Assembly: GCF_001514265.1 (NCBI RefSeq)
Contig: NZ_KQ948988.1
Coordinates: 186,001 to 250,000 of the forward strand
Direction of reading: 5' to 3'
Length of the DNA stretch: 64,000 nucleotides
From: Streptomyces resistomycificus
GTDB taxonomy: Bacteria; Actinomycetota; Actinomycetes; Streptomycetales; Streptomycetaceae
Shown one piece after another: positions 50,938-61,243 of this stretch. A program made the translations under genes and the position numbers. Below the pieces are notes generated by a model that did not search any database, was not told where the DNA came from, and saw only the letters and a list, made by a program, of their open reading frames with translations. Position 1 is the first letter of the stretch; the number at the start of each line of letters is the position of its first letter.

Positions 50938-52509
50938 TTGGACACGACAGCCGAGGAGTCGGCGCGGGAGCCCCGCACGGAGGGCACCCGCGCCGTCCTC
51001 GACGGAACGAGCCTCGACCTCGGCACGCTGGTGCGGCTCGCGGACGACGCCGCCGTGCCCGCCGTGCCGCCCGAGGCGCGGGCGAGGGCCCGGCGGTCCT
51101 GGCGCACCACGCGACGCCTCGCCGCCGCCGGACGCCTCTACGGCCGCGGGACCGGCGTCGGCGCCCACCGCTCGGTGTCGGTCGACGCGGACGACGAGGC
51201 GGGACACGGCCTGCGCCTGCTGCGCAGCCACGCGGCCGGCGCGGGCGCCCTCCTGCCGCCCCGTCAGGTCCGCGCGATGCTCGCCGTGCGCGCCAACCAG
51301 CTGCTCGCCGGCGGTTCCGGCATCCAGCCCGCCTTCGTCGACGCCCTCACCGAGGCACTGCGGCTCGGCGTCCACCCCGCGGTCCACGAGTACGGCGGCC
51401 TCGGCACCGGCGACCTCACGGCCCTGGCCCAGACGGGTCTGACACTGATCGGCGAATCCCCCTGGCTGACCGACGCCGCGCGGACAACGCCGCCCCCGGC
51501 CGGACAACGGCCGACCACCCCCACACGGGGTTCGGGCACGACAGCGCCTCCGCAGCCGGTCGCTCCCGGGTGCCGGCTCCCGGCTCCGGTCACCCTGCAA
51601 CCCGGCGACGCCCTCGCCCTCCTCAGCAGCAACGCGCTCGCGCTCGGTCAGGCGGCACTGGCCTGTCACGACCTCGGTGTCCTCCTGAAGGCCTCGCACG
51701 CCGTGACGGCCCTGTCCCTGGCCGCCGTCGCCGGATCACCGGAGGCGTACGCGGCCCCGGTGCACGCGCTGCGTCCGTATCCCGGCGCCGCCCACGCGGC
51801 GGCCGAGGTGCGGCGGCTGCGGGGCACCCCGCACAGCGCACCACGCCGCATCCAGGACCCGTACGGCTTCCGCGCCTTTCCCCAGGTGCACGGCTGCGCC
51901 CTGGACGCGGCCGACGCCCTGCGGCGGATCGTCGAGGTGGAGATCAACTGCCCGTCGGAGAACCCCCTGACGGCCCCCGACGGGACGGCCGCCTACCACC
52001 ACGGCGGCTTCTACGCGGCACCCCTGGGGCTCGCCCTGGACGGTCTCAACCTGGCCGTACTCCAGACCGCCCAGCTCTCCGCGGCCCGGCTGGCCGCGCT
52101 GGGCCGCCCCGACCTCACCGGCCTGCCCGCGTTCCTCGCCGCGGGCCCGGCGAGCAGCTCGGGCACGATGATCCTGGAGTACACGGCCAACTCCGCGCTC
52201 GCCGAGCTGCGTTCCTGCGCCGTCCCCGCCTCGGCCGGTCACGCGGTCCTGTCGCACGGCCTGGAGGAGACCGCGAGCTTCGCCTCCCAGGCCGCCCGGC
52301 AGGCACTGCGCGCGGTGGAGGTGTACGGGACCGTCCTGGCCTGCGAACTCGTCACCGCCGTCAGGGCGTTGCGGATGACCTCGCAGCCACCGCCACTGCC
52401 CGCCTTCACCACGGCCGCCGCGGCCCTCCCGTCCGGCACCGAGGACCGGCCGCTGCGGGGTGACGTGACGGCGGCGGCGGAACTGCTGTCGGCGCTGGCG
52501 GAGTTGTAG
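50938..52509 (+). CDS. Aromatic amino acid lyase family protein with altered MIO motif
   Basis: 523 aa from TTG 50938 (no clear RBS; 36 nt after the binding-protein stop, possibly read through). HAL/PAL fold signatures: YGRGTGVG (Tyr68), LLRSHAAGAGALL, CPSENPL and YTANSALAELRS. The MIO-forming Ala-Ser-Gly is replaced by Gly156-Thr157-Gly158 within GGLGTGDLTAL, so autocatalytic MIO formation is doubtful. It may be a degenerate or MIO-independent enzyme; a normal ammonia-lyase reaction should not be assumed. Length is near the family norm. Confidence 0.75.
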   Translation: MDTTAEESAREPRTEGTRAVLDGTSLDLGTLVRLADDAAVPAVPPEARARARRSWRTTRRLAAAGRLYGRGTGVGAHRSVSVDADDEAGHGLRLLRSHAAGAGALLPPRQVRAMLAVRANQLLAGGSGIQPAFVDALTEALRLGVHPAVHEYGGLGTGDLTALAQTGLTLIGESPWLTDAARTTPPPAGQRPTTPTRGSGTTAPPQPVAPGCRLPAPVTLQPGDALALLSSNALALGQAALACHDLGVLLKASHAVTALSLAAVAGSPEAYAAPVHALRPYPGAAHAAAEVRRLRGTPHSAPRRIQDPYGFRAFPQVHGCALDAADALRRIVEVEINCPSENPLTAPDGTAAYHHGGFYAAPLGLALDGLNLAVLQTAQLSAARLAALGRPDLTGLPAFLAAGPASSSGTMILEYTANSALAELRSCAVPASAGHAVLSHGLEETASFASQAARQALRAVEVYGTVLACELVTAVRALRMTSQPPPLPAFTTAAAALPSGTEDRPLRGDVTAAAELLSALAEL

Positions 52510-52545
52510 ACCGGGCCCGCACCCGTCGCAGGACCGGGCCGACCC

Positions 52546-53139
52546 TCAGCGAGCCGCCGCTCCCGCCTCGGCGATCAGACGGTCCAGGAGGGCGATCAGC
52601 ACGTCCCGGCTCGACTCCCGCTCACGCGCGTCGCACAGCAGCACCGGGACGTGCTCCGGCAGCGCCAGGGACTCCCGGATCTCGTCGGGCGGGTAGGGGT
52701 GCTGCCCGTGGAAGCCGTTGACGCCGACGACGAAGGGGATGTCCCGGCGCTCGAAGAAGTCGACGGCCGCGAAGCTCGCCTCCGGCCGCCGCACGTCGAT
52801 CAGCACCACCGCGCCCAGCGCGCCGACGGCCAGGTCGTTCCACATGAACCAGAACCGCTGCTGACCCGGGGTACCGAAGAGATACAGCACCAGCCGTTCG
52901 CTGATGGTGATGCGCCCGAAGTCCAGGGCCACGGTCGTGGCCGCCTTCTCCTCGATGCCGGTGAGGTCGTCGACGTCCAGACCCGCCGCGGTCAGCGGTT
53001 CCTCGGTGCGCAGTGGAACGATCTCGCTGACCGAACCGACCATCGTGGTCTTGCCGACGCCGAACCCTCCGGCGATCAGTATCTTGACGGTGTCGGGCGC
53101 GACGGGCGCCGCCCGGACGGCGGGATCAGAGCCGGCCAA
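52546..53139 (-). CDS. cvnD: Conservon 2 GTPase-like protein (CvnD)
   Basis: 197 aa from TTG 53139, overlapping the cvnC stop by 14 nt. P-loop ILIAGGFGVGKTTMVGSVS, LYLFGTPGQQRFWFMWN and VGVNGFHGQH. Last gene of the second conservon. Confidence 0.88.
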   Translation of the reverse strand: MAGSDPAVRAAPVAPDTVKILIAGGFGVGKTTMVGSVSEIVPLRTEEPLTAAGLDVDDLTGIEEKAATTVALDFGRITISERLVLYLFGTPGQQRFWFMWNDLAVGALGAVVLIDVRRPEASFAAVDFFERRDIPFVVGVNGFHGQHPYPPDEIRESLALPEHVPVLLCDARERESSRDVLIALLDRLIAEAGAAAR

Positions 53140-53488
53140 GGCCGTCCCTCACTTTCTGCAGCAGGTCCAGGTCCAGTTCCGGGGTGCGGGAGACGGGATG
53201 CGGTGGATGGGCGGTGATCAGTCCGGCCTCCAGCAGATCGCACAGCATGATGACGACCACGCTCACGGGGAGGTCCAGCAGCGCCGCCAACTCCGCCACG
53301 GCCACCGGCCTTCGGCACCGGCGCAGGATCCGCGTCTGCTCGGGCTGCGGCCGTGAGGCCCGCTCCGGCGGCGGGTCCACCGCGGTCACCGTCGTGATGA
53401 GGGTGAAGTCGGCGCGGCTGGGCCGGGTCCGTCCGCCGGTCAGGGCGAAGGGCCGCACCAGCCGCCCCGCCGCGTCGCTTCCGCTCAC
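53126..53488 (-). CDS. cvnC: Conservon 2 DUF742 protein (CvnC)
   Basis: 120 aa from GTG 53488 (the frame is open to 53527, but GTG 53488 follows GAGTGAG and overlaps the cvnB stop). LVRPFALTGGRT, ILRRCRRPVAVAELAALLDL and VVVIMLCDLLEAGLITAH are DUF742 hallmarks. Confidence 0.85.
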   Translation of the reverse strand: MSGSDAAGRLVRPFALTGGRTRPSRADFTLITTVTAVDPPPERASRPQPEQTRILRRCRRPVAVAELAALLDLPVSVVVIMLCDLLEAGLITAHPPHPVSRTPELDLDLLQKVRDGLGRL

Positions 53489-53489
53489 C

Positions 53490-53936
53490 TCACTCGCCGG
53501 TGGCGGTCGATGGGCCCACATGAGCACGCGGCGCCGCGCTGAGGTGCTCGCCGATCTTCTTCACCAGCATGTTCATCTGGTACGCCACCACGCCGACGTC
53601 GGCGTTCGGCCCGGTCAGCACCACGAGGTGGGCGCCGGGCCCGGCGGAGGTCAGTATCAGGTAGCTGTTGGCCATCTCGATGAGCGCCTGGCGCACCGGC
53701 CCGCCCCGGAAGTCCATGCTGACGCCCTTGCTGAGGCTCATCAGCCCGGACGCGGTGGCCGCCAGCCGTTCGGCGTCGTCACGCACGAAACCGGTGGACC
53801 TGCTGACGACCAGCCCGTCCTCGGAGAGCACCACGGCGTGGTTCACGTCGGCGACCCGGTCCACGAGTCCGGTGAGCAACTGGTCCAGCTGGGTGTCCGT
53901 GGCGGGGGTGGGGCGTGTCATGGCGGTGTCCTTCAT
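53490..53936 (-). CDS. cvnB: Conservon 2 roadblock/LC7 protein (CvnB)
   Basis: 148 aa from ATG 53936, overlapping the cvnA stop (ATGA); ATG 53921 is an alternative. Roadblock sequence: LLTGLVDRVADVNHAVVLSE, LVVSRSTGFVRDDAERLAA and ILTSAGPGAHLVVLTG. Partner of the adjacent CvnD. Confidence 0.88.
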   Translation of the reverse strand: MKDTAMTRPTPATDTQLDQLLTGLVDRVADVNHAVVLSEDGLVVSRSTGFVRDDAERLAATASGLMSLSKGVSMDFRGGPVRQALIEMANSYLILTSAGPGAHLVVLTGPNADVGVVAYQMNMLVKKIGEHLSAAPRAHVGPSTATGE

Positions 53937-56332
53937 GAGCGGTCGGTGTGGGGAGTGGGGGTGACGGCCTGACCTGCGGCGGGGGTCTTCCGCACGGCCG
54001 GTTCGTTCTCGTCGTACGGCGCCGGCTCGGCGTGAACCATCTCGTCGTGCGCCTTCTCGTCGTGCGCTTTCTCGTCGTCGACCTGCTCGTCCTCTTCCCG
54101 TGCCCGGCACGTCCCGCGCTGGAATCCGGCGAGGGAGGAGGCGGCGCGTTCCGCGGTGAAGTCCTCGAAGGTGTCCTCGACGTCGGGCGCCGCGTCCTCG
54201 CGGAGTTCGTCGACCAGGCTGGTCTGCGGCACCCGGCGGGGCAGCGGCGCGAGTCCGTCGGCACGGGTGGCGCGAGCGGCGGCGGCCACGGGGGCGGGGG
54301 CGGTCCGCGCGGCCGGGAGGGGCCGTACCGTACGGGCAGCCGGCCCGGCCTTCACCGGCTCGGCCTCCTGCCCGTCCGCCCCGTCCGTCATGCCCGCCCC
54401 GTCCGCCTCGCGCACCACGATGTCGTGCGGGATCAGTACGATCGCCGTCGTTCCGCCGTACGGCGAGGGGCGCAGCGTGACCGCGATGCCGTGCCGGTGG
54501 GCGAGTCGGGAGATCACGAACATGCCCAGCCGCAGGTCGCCCGCCAGCGCCACCACGTCGAACTTCGACGGCCCCGCCAACTGGGCGTTGAGGGAGGCGT
54601 AGTCGTCCTCGGACATGCCCAGGCCCCGGTCCTCGACCTCGACGGCCAGCCCCTTGGCCACCATCGCCGCCCGCACCCCCACGGGGCTGGGCGCGGGTGA
54701 GTACACGGTGGCGTTGTCGATGAGCTCGGCCAGCAGATGGATCACGTCCGCCACCGCGGGCGGGGCCAGGCACACCTCCTCGTCGGTGTGCACCTCCACC
54801 CGCCGGTACTCGGCGACCTCGCCGACCGCGCTGCGCAGGATGTCGATCAGCGTGACCGGTTCGGTCCAGCTGCGCCGCGGCTGCTCGCCGCTGATGATGA
54901 CGAGGTTCTCCTCGTAGCGGCGCAACTGGCTCGCCATGGAGTCCAGTTCGTACAGACCCTTGAGGACCTCGGGGTCCTGGTGCTCGCGTTCCAACGCGTC
55001 CAGCTGGCTGAGCTGCAGGTTGACCAGGTTCTGGCTCTGCCGGGCGATGCCGAGGATCACCTTCTGGAAGCCGCGCCGGGTGTCGGCGAGTTCGATGGCC
55101 GTCACCACCGCGGTGCGCTGCGCCGTGTTGAACGCCTGCGCGACCTGGCCGAGTTCGTCCGAGCCGTAGTCCAGCGGGGGCGCCGCCAGGTCCACGTCGA
55201 CCGTCTCGCCCCGGTCCAGCCGCCGGACCACGTCGGGCAGCCGATCCTCGGCCAGCCCGAGCGTGGCGCGCTTGAGGCCGCGCAGCCGCCGGGACAGGGA
55301 GCGGGTGATCCGCCAGGACATGCCGGCGCACAGCAGCAGCGCGACCAGCCCGCCCGCACTGAGGAAGGCGGCCGTCAGCAGCAGGTCCTCGGCCTTGTCG
55401 GCGCTGCGGGTGAGCAGCCCCGAGGTCTGCTGCTGGATCAGGGCCCCGTACCGGTCGGAGACCTCGGCCAGCGCGGTGGTCCAGTGCTCCCGCGCGGCGG
55501 GCAGGACGACCCGCCGGGCCTCGCCGGCCGGACGGGCCGCCAGCACCTCGTCCTCCACCGATTCGAGGGCCTGCCACTCCTTGCTCTGCAGGATGCTCTC
55601 GGTCTGTGCCTTCGCCGGGCCGCGCAGCGAGGGGATGATCTGGTCCTCGACGATCCAGCGCCGGGTGCTCACCAGCTCGGCGAACTGGGTCCAGGCCTTC
55701 TCGTCGAGGTGGTTGGAGGGCCAGGCCAGTGTGAGCAGCGCGTCCTCCTGGGAGACCAGCTCGGCCGCGTGTTCCAGCGCGACCAGCGGCCCGGCCTGTG
55801 AGGTGAGGTCGCCGTCGTCGACCTGGGAGAGTTCCTGGAAGGCGTGGATCTGGTCGTCGATGATCGAGGTGTACTGGTCCAGCGCCTGTTCGGCGGTGAT
55901 GTCCGAGGGATCGTCGATCTGACCGCGGTAGTACTCCAGGCTCCCCACCGAGCCGACCACCGAGTACAGCCGGTCCGCTATCCGGGCGGGTGCCTGCTGG
56001 ATCTGATCCGAGCGGCCGACGAGCTTCGCCACCGCCACGTCCGTCTCCCTGCGCGCCTGCACCAGGGCGGCCCGGGAGCCGGGCTGCGAGGCCAGCCAGG
56101 CGGCCGACAGACCGCGTTCCCGCTGCAGCGCGAGCGTGGCGTCGGTGCCCATGGCACCGGTCGACCTGCTCAGCTCCGTCTGTGAGCGCAGCCGCAGGCC
56201 CTCCGAGAACATCTGTGTCGTCGTCAGACCCCACACGGCGGCGAGCGTGACGCTCGGCACCAGCGCCAGGAGGATGAGGGAGAGACGTATGGAACCTAGG
56301 CGGCGGCGCCGGGCACCCGTCCGTCGAGACAT
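53933..56332 (-). CDS. cvnA: Conservon 2 sensor histidine kinase-like protein (CvnA)
   Basis: 799 aa from ATG 56332. TM1 (about 15-38), a large extracytoplasmic helical NIT-like sensor (about 45-310), TM2 (near 320-340), HAMP, then LLAELIDNATVYSPAPS (N-box), EVEDRGLGMSEDDY and MFVISRLAHRHGIAVTL. Pro/Ala- and acid-rich C-terminal tail. It shares its upstream region with an orphan sugar-binding lipoprotein gene on the same strand, a possible ligand partner. Confidence 0.87.
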   Translation of the reverse strand: MSRRTGARRRRLGSIRLSLILLALVPSVTLAAVWGLTTTQMFSEGLRLRSQTELSRSTGAMGTDATLALQRERGLSAAWLASQPGSRAALVQARRETDVAVAKLVGRSDQIQQAPARIADRLYSVVGSVGSLEYYRGQIDDPSDITAEQALDQYTSIIDDQIHAFQELSQVDDGDLTSQAGPLVALEHAAELVSQEDALLTLAWPSNHLDEKAWTQFAELVSTRRWIVEDQIIPSLRGPAKAQTESILQSKEWQALESVEDEVLAARPAGEARRVVLPAAREHWTTALAEVSDRYGALIQQQTSGLLTRSADKAEDLLLTAAFLSAGGLVALLLCAGMSWRITRSLSRRLRGLKRATLGLAEDRLPDVVRRLDRGETVDVDLAAPPLDYGSDELGQVAQAFNTAQRTAVVTAIELADTRRGFQKVILGIARQSQNLVNLQLSQLDALEREHQDPEVLKGLYELDSMASQLRRYEENLVIISGEQPRRSWTEPVTLIDILRSAVGEVAEYRRVEVHTDEEVCLAPPAVADVIHLLAELIDNATVYSPAPSPVGVRAAMVAKGLAVEVEDRGLGMSEDDYASLNAQLAGPSKFDVVALAGDLRLGMFVISRLAHRHGIAVTLRPSPYGGTTAIVLIPHDIVVREADGAGMTDGADGQEAEPVKAGPAARTVRPLPAARTAPAPVAAAARATRADGLAPLPRRVPQTSLVDELREDAAPDVEDTFEDFTAERAASSLAGFQRGTCRAREEDEQVDDEKAHDEKAHDEMVHAEPAPYDENEPAVRKTPAAGQAVTPTPHTDRS

Positions 56333-56413
56333 GGCCGTCCTTGGGCGATCAGAGGAAGCGGGGGAGGCGGGGAGGGGGCCGTCGGGTGGTGGCCGAGGCC
56401 CCGTGCGGGAGGG

Positions 56414-57418
56414 TCAGCGGGTTCCGGCCGCGGCGAACCGTGCGACCGAGGCGACGTTGCTCTTCGTCACGAAGGCCGGGCCGGTCAGCACGGGCGCCAC
56501 GCCGCCGCCGCTCGTGTTGCCGTTGGTCTTGTAGAGCCAGAGGGAGTCCACGGCGAGATAGCCCTGCAGATACGGCTGTTGGTCCACCGCGAACTGTACG
56601 TCCCCGCTCCGCACCGCCTTGACCAGGTTCTTGTCCAGGTCGAAGGTGGCCACCCCGGCCCTGCCGCCCGCCGCCTTGACGGACTTGACGGCCGTCAGCG
56701 CGGACTGGGCGCCCATCGTGACGACTTCGTCGATGGTGGGGTCCTGCCGCAGCCTGGCCGTGACGGCGGCGTTCACCGCGTTCTGGTCGGTGCCCTCGAC
56801 GTAGAGCATCTCGGTCTCGCCGTCGAACGTCTTCTTCACGCCGGCGCAGCGCGCCTCCAGGGCCACATTGCCCCGCTCGTGGATGACGCACAGGGCGTGC
56901 CTGGCCTTGAGGCCGTCCAGCTTATCCCCGACGGCCCGGCCGGCGAGGCTCTCGTCCTGGCCGAAGTACTGCAGGACCCCGGCCGAGCGCCAGGCGTCGA
57001 TACCGGAGTTGAGACCGACCACGGGGATGCCCGCCGCCGTCGCCTCCGCGGCCGGGCCCCTCATCGCCTGCGGCTTGGCCAGCGTCACCGCGATGCCGTC
57101 GACCTTGTCGCGGACCGCGTCCCGCACCAGCTGCGCCTGACCTGCCGGATCGGAGTCGTTCGCGTACGTCAGCTCGATGCCGTCCTTGGCGGCCGCGGCC
57201 CGGGCGCCCTTCTGCACCAGCTCCCAGAAGTCGTCCCCCTTGCCGCCGTGGGTGATCAGGGCGACCTTGAGCCCGCCGGCGTCCGCTCCGCCCGCGCCCG
57301 AGTCGAGCCCCGCGTCGTCGGAGCCGGAGCAGCCGGCGAGGAGCAGACAGACCGCGGCGACCACCGCGGCCCCACGAACGGATGCGGAGAAGGCCTGAGG
57401 TGGGGGTGGAAGGTTCAT
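56414..57418 (-). CDS. Orphan sugar-binding lipoprotein (Peripla_BP_4 type)
   Basis: 334 aa from ATG 57418 with GAGGTG upstream. Lipobox LLAGC (Cys near 30). Type I periplasmic-binding fold: VALITHGGKGDDFWELVQKG, VDGIAVTLAKPQAM, IPVVGLNSGID and VDEVVTM-like hinge strands. No permease or ATPase is nearby. It lies 81 nt upstream of a conservon sensor kinase on the same strand, so it may deliver a sugar or autoinducer-like ligand to that sensor instead of transporting it. Confidence 0.82.
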   Translation of the reverse strand: MNLPPPPQAFSASVRGAAVVAAVCLLLAGCSGSDDAGLDSGAGGADAGGLKVALITHGGKGDDFWELVQKGARAAAAKDGIELTYANDSDPAGQAQLVRDAVRDKVDGIAVTLAKPQAMRGPAAEATAAGIPVVGLNSGIDAWRSAGVLQYFGQDESLAGRAVGDKLDGLKARHALCVIHERGNVALEARCAGVKKTFDGETEMLYVEGTDQNAVNAAVTARLRQDPTIDEVVTMGAQSALTAVKSVKAAGGRAGVATFDLDKNLVKAVRSGDVQFAVDQQPYLQGYLAVDSLWLYKTNGNTSGGGVAPVLTGPAFVTKSNVASVARFAAAGTR

Positions 57419-57689
57419 GAGGGGGCACCTCGCTGTGCGGCCGAGCAAGTGGAACGCGAAAGGTAGGCCGAATCGCAGGTGTGCGCCGACCTCTTGAACT
57501 TTCACTGGCTCGGAGCCAACCGTGTGTGACCGCCGGTAGTCAAGTGATCAGCCACTTGTAGTGAATTCTAGGTGCCGCATCGTGATGGTCCGTCCGCCGG
57601 GGGAGGCCGGCGCATCCGCCGCCGGCACCCCCTCCGGGACTCGCGGCCGGCCCCGCCCGGGCACCGGTGAGCGCTTTTGCCCGCACCCG

Positions 57690-58487
57690 TCAGGGCTTGC
57701 GGGCCACCGCCCCGTACATCGCGATGTCCTCGTCCCGGATCGGCTCGGTGGCCGTGTCGTCCGGGTGCCACTTGTGGACCTGCGTGATGCCGGGCTCGAC
57801 GAGCCGCAGTCCCGTGAAGAACTCCTCGGCCTCGGCGTGGGTGCGCAGCCGCATCGGCATGCCCCGCGCCGCGTACTCGCGGGCGACGCGGCCCACCTCG
57901 TCCGGCGCGAACTCGGCGGTGCCGATGGACATCGCGAGGTAGCTGCCGGAGGGGAGCGGGTCGAGGAGGCGGCGCACGACGCCCACCGCGTCGTCCTCGT
58001 CCATCATGAAATGGACGATGGCGATGACGGTCAGGGCCACCGGCTGCGTCAGGTCGAGGGTCGCGCGCAGTTCGGGCGCGCCCAGGATGCTCGCCGGCTC
58101 GCGCAGGTCCGCCTCGAGGTACGCCGTCCTGCCCTCGGGTGTGCCGTTCAGCAGGCCGCGGGAGAGAGCGAGGACGAGGGGGTCGTTGTCCACGTACACG
58201 ACCCGGGATGCGGGGGACACCGACTGGGCGATCTCGTGGATGTTGGGGGAGGTCGGGATGCCGGTGCCGACGTCGAGGAACTGACGTATCCCCGCCTGTG
58301 CGGCGAGGTGCCGCACCGCACGGTTCATGAAGTCGCGGTTGGCCCGCATGTGGACCGGCAGTGCGGGCCACTCACGGCACATGGCGTCACCGGCCTCGCG
58401 GTCCGCCGGGTAGTGGTCCTTGCCGCCGATGATGTAGTCGTAGATCCGCGCGGAGTGCGCGCTGCCGGTGTCGATGTCCCTGTCCAT
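57690..58487 (-). CDS. DUF574-type SAM-dependent methyltransferase
   Basis: 265 aa from ATG 58487 with AAGGGAGGTG upstream. Starts with SAHSARIYDYIIGGKDHYPA, the hallmark of this large Streptomyces family, then FLDVGTGIPTSPNIHE (SAM motif I) and VVYVDNDPLVLALS (motif II). Often found near conservons and BldB-like genes. The methyl acceptor is unknown. Confidence 0.88.
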   Translation of the reverse strand: MDRDIDTGSAHSARIYDYIIGGKDHYPADREAGDAMCREWPALPVHMRANRDFMNRAVRHLAAQAGIRQFLDVGTGIPTSPNIHEIAQSVSPASRVVYVDNDPLVLALSRGLLNGTPEGRTAYLEADLREPASILGAPELRATLDLTQPVALTVIAIVHFMMDEDDAVGVVRRLLDPLPSGSYLAMSIGTAEFAPDEVGRVAREYAARGMPMRLRTHAEAEEFFTGLRLVEPGITQVHKWHPDDTATEPIRDEDIAMYGAVARKP

Positions 58488-58636
58488 GCACCTCCCTTCC
58501 CATGCTCAACTCGGTTCTAATCACGACCAGTTGACCAACGGGTGCGAGTTCGTCGGCCGGGGCCGCTCAGGCCGCTCGGCGGGTGGACGCCGAGCGGCCG
58601 GGAAGGTGGGCCGGGCGGTGGGCCCGTCGTGGCGGG

Positions 58637-59089
58637 TCAGGCGGGTTCGGGGCCCGGCGGGACGGGGTGGGCCGCCTTCGCCTCCCGTGCCTCCCGCCGT
58701 CGCTGCCGCCGGCTGCGGCGCGGCTCCTGGTCGGGCAGCCAGCCGAAGGCCATGCAGCTGCCCGCGACGCCCAGCATCAGGCCGACGAAGAAGCCCCCCA
58801 GGTTCGAGGTGACCCAGGTGCCCAGCGACAGCATCACTCCGGTGATCGAGTAGAAGAGCCGCTGCGCGGGACTGAAGATGATCAGCAGTCCGAGCACCAG
58901 CATCAGGGTCGGCAGGAGGTAGCCGGCCAGGCCCTGCATGCCGACGTGCAGGATCACCTTGAGTGACGCCCTCACGCTGAGCAGGATCTCCGCGCCGCCC
59001 AGGGCGAGCAGCAGCCCGCCCCAGAACGGACGCGCGGCCCGCCAGCGCCGGAAGGCGGACCGCATGCCCTGCTGTGGTGCCCCGGACAT
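58637..59089 (-). CDS. DUF6114 membrane protein
   Basis: 150 aa from ATG 59089, sharing TGATG with the preceding gene. Four hydrophobic segments (FWGGLLLALGGAEILLS, LLPTLMLVLGLLIIFSP, FYSITGVMLSLGTWV, FFVGLMLGVAGSCMAF) and an Arg-rich cytoplasmic tail. It always accompanies a DUF6230 partner in Streptomyces. Function unknown. Confidence 0.8.
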   Translation of the reverse strand: MSGAPQQGMRSAFRRWRAARPFWGGLLLALGGAEILLSVRASLKVILHVGMQGLAGYLLPTLMLVLGLLIIFSPAQRLFYSITGVMLSLGTWVTSNLGGFFVGLMLGVAGSCMAFGWLPDQEPRRSRRQRRREAREAKAAHPVPPGPEPA

Positions 59090-59781
59090 CAGCAGCCCTT
59101 GCTGCCGAAGCCGAGCTTCAGGCCGGGCAGCTTGAAGACGCCTGCCGTGGTGGCGTAGTTGGTCTGCCGCAGGTCGCCGATGTACACGGTGTCGGCCTGC
59201 TGGCTGAACACGCCGATCGGGCCCTTCACGCCGGCCTTGGTGAGGGTGCTGGCGTCGTTGCCGATCTCGATGTTGTTGAAGGCGGCGTTGCCGGACAGCT
59301 CCGTGGAGTCGGTGGTCAGGTCGCTCGCGGTGACCTTGTCCTTGCCTCCGCCCGCGGTGATCACCAGGTTGGTGCCGCCCAGGTCGACGCTCTGGCACAG
59401 CTTGGTGAGGGTCGCGTTCTTGATCGCGGACGTGATGACCAGCACCTGGCCGCCCGTGTCGCCCTCGTTGGGGCTGCCCGGCGCCATCTGGTCGAGGCCG
59501 CCGAACTGCTCGAAGCCGGTGCCGTTGAGCTCGGTGGCGGTGACCGTGAACGGCATGCCGGAGATGGCGAACTGCACGCCCAGCGCCCCCTCGGCGGTGA
59601 GGATCGCGAGACCCGCGGCGACCGCGGCGGCAGGCACCGCCATGATCGCGGCCCGCCGCCCACGGACCCGGCCGCGTCTCGCGGAGGCCGCCGAGGCTTC
59701 GGGGACTTCTGGTACGGAACCGCTTTCGGGGTTCCCGGGGTTGTTGCCGGCGGACGGGTTGACGTCCGAGGACGAGGCCAT
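59089..59781 (-). CDS. DUF6230 exported protein
   Basis: 230 aa from ATG 59781, preferred over ATG 59799 because AGGGAG sits 7 nt before it. Basic N-terminus RRGRVRGRRAA and a membrane helix (MAVPAAAVAAGLAILTAEGA), then a beta-rich exterior domain (FAISGMPFTVTATELNGTGF, GQVLVITSAIKNATL). Sometimes labelled cholesterol esterase without support. Probably forms a complex with the coupled DUF6114 protein. Confidence 0.8.
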   Translation of the reverse strand: MASSSDVNPSAGNNPGNPESGSVPEVPEASAASARRGRVRGRRAAIMAVPAAAVAAGLAILTAEGALGVQFAISGMPFTVTATELNGTGFEQFGGLDQMAPGSPNEGDTGGQVLVITSAIKNATLTKLCQSVDLGGTNLVITAGGGKDKVTASDLTTDSTELSGNAAFNNIEIGNDASTLTKAGVKGPIGVFSQQADTVYIGDLRQTNYATTAGVFKLPGLKLGFGSKGC

Positions 59782-61214
<1,433 letters not shown>

Positions 61215-61243
61215 TCGCCGTACAGAAGAAGTTGACAGCGCAC

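Noticed and set aside
57542..57559. CAAGTG/CACTTG inverted repeat upstream of the orphan sugar-binding lipoprotein
   Set aside because: Only 6-bp arms and a single copy; an operator is possible but not supported by recurrence.
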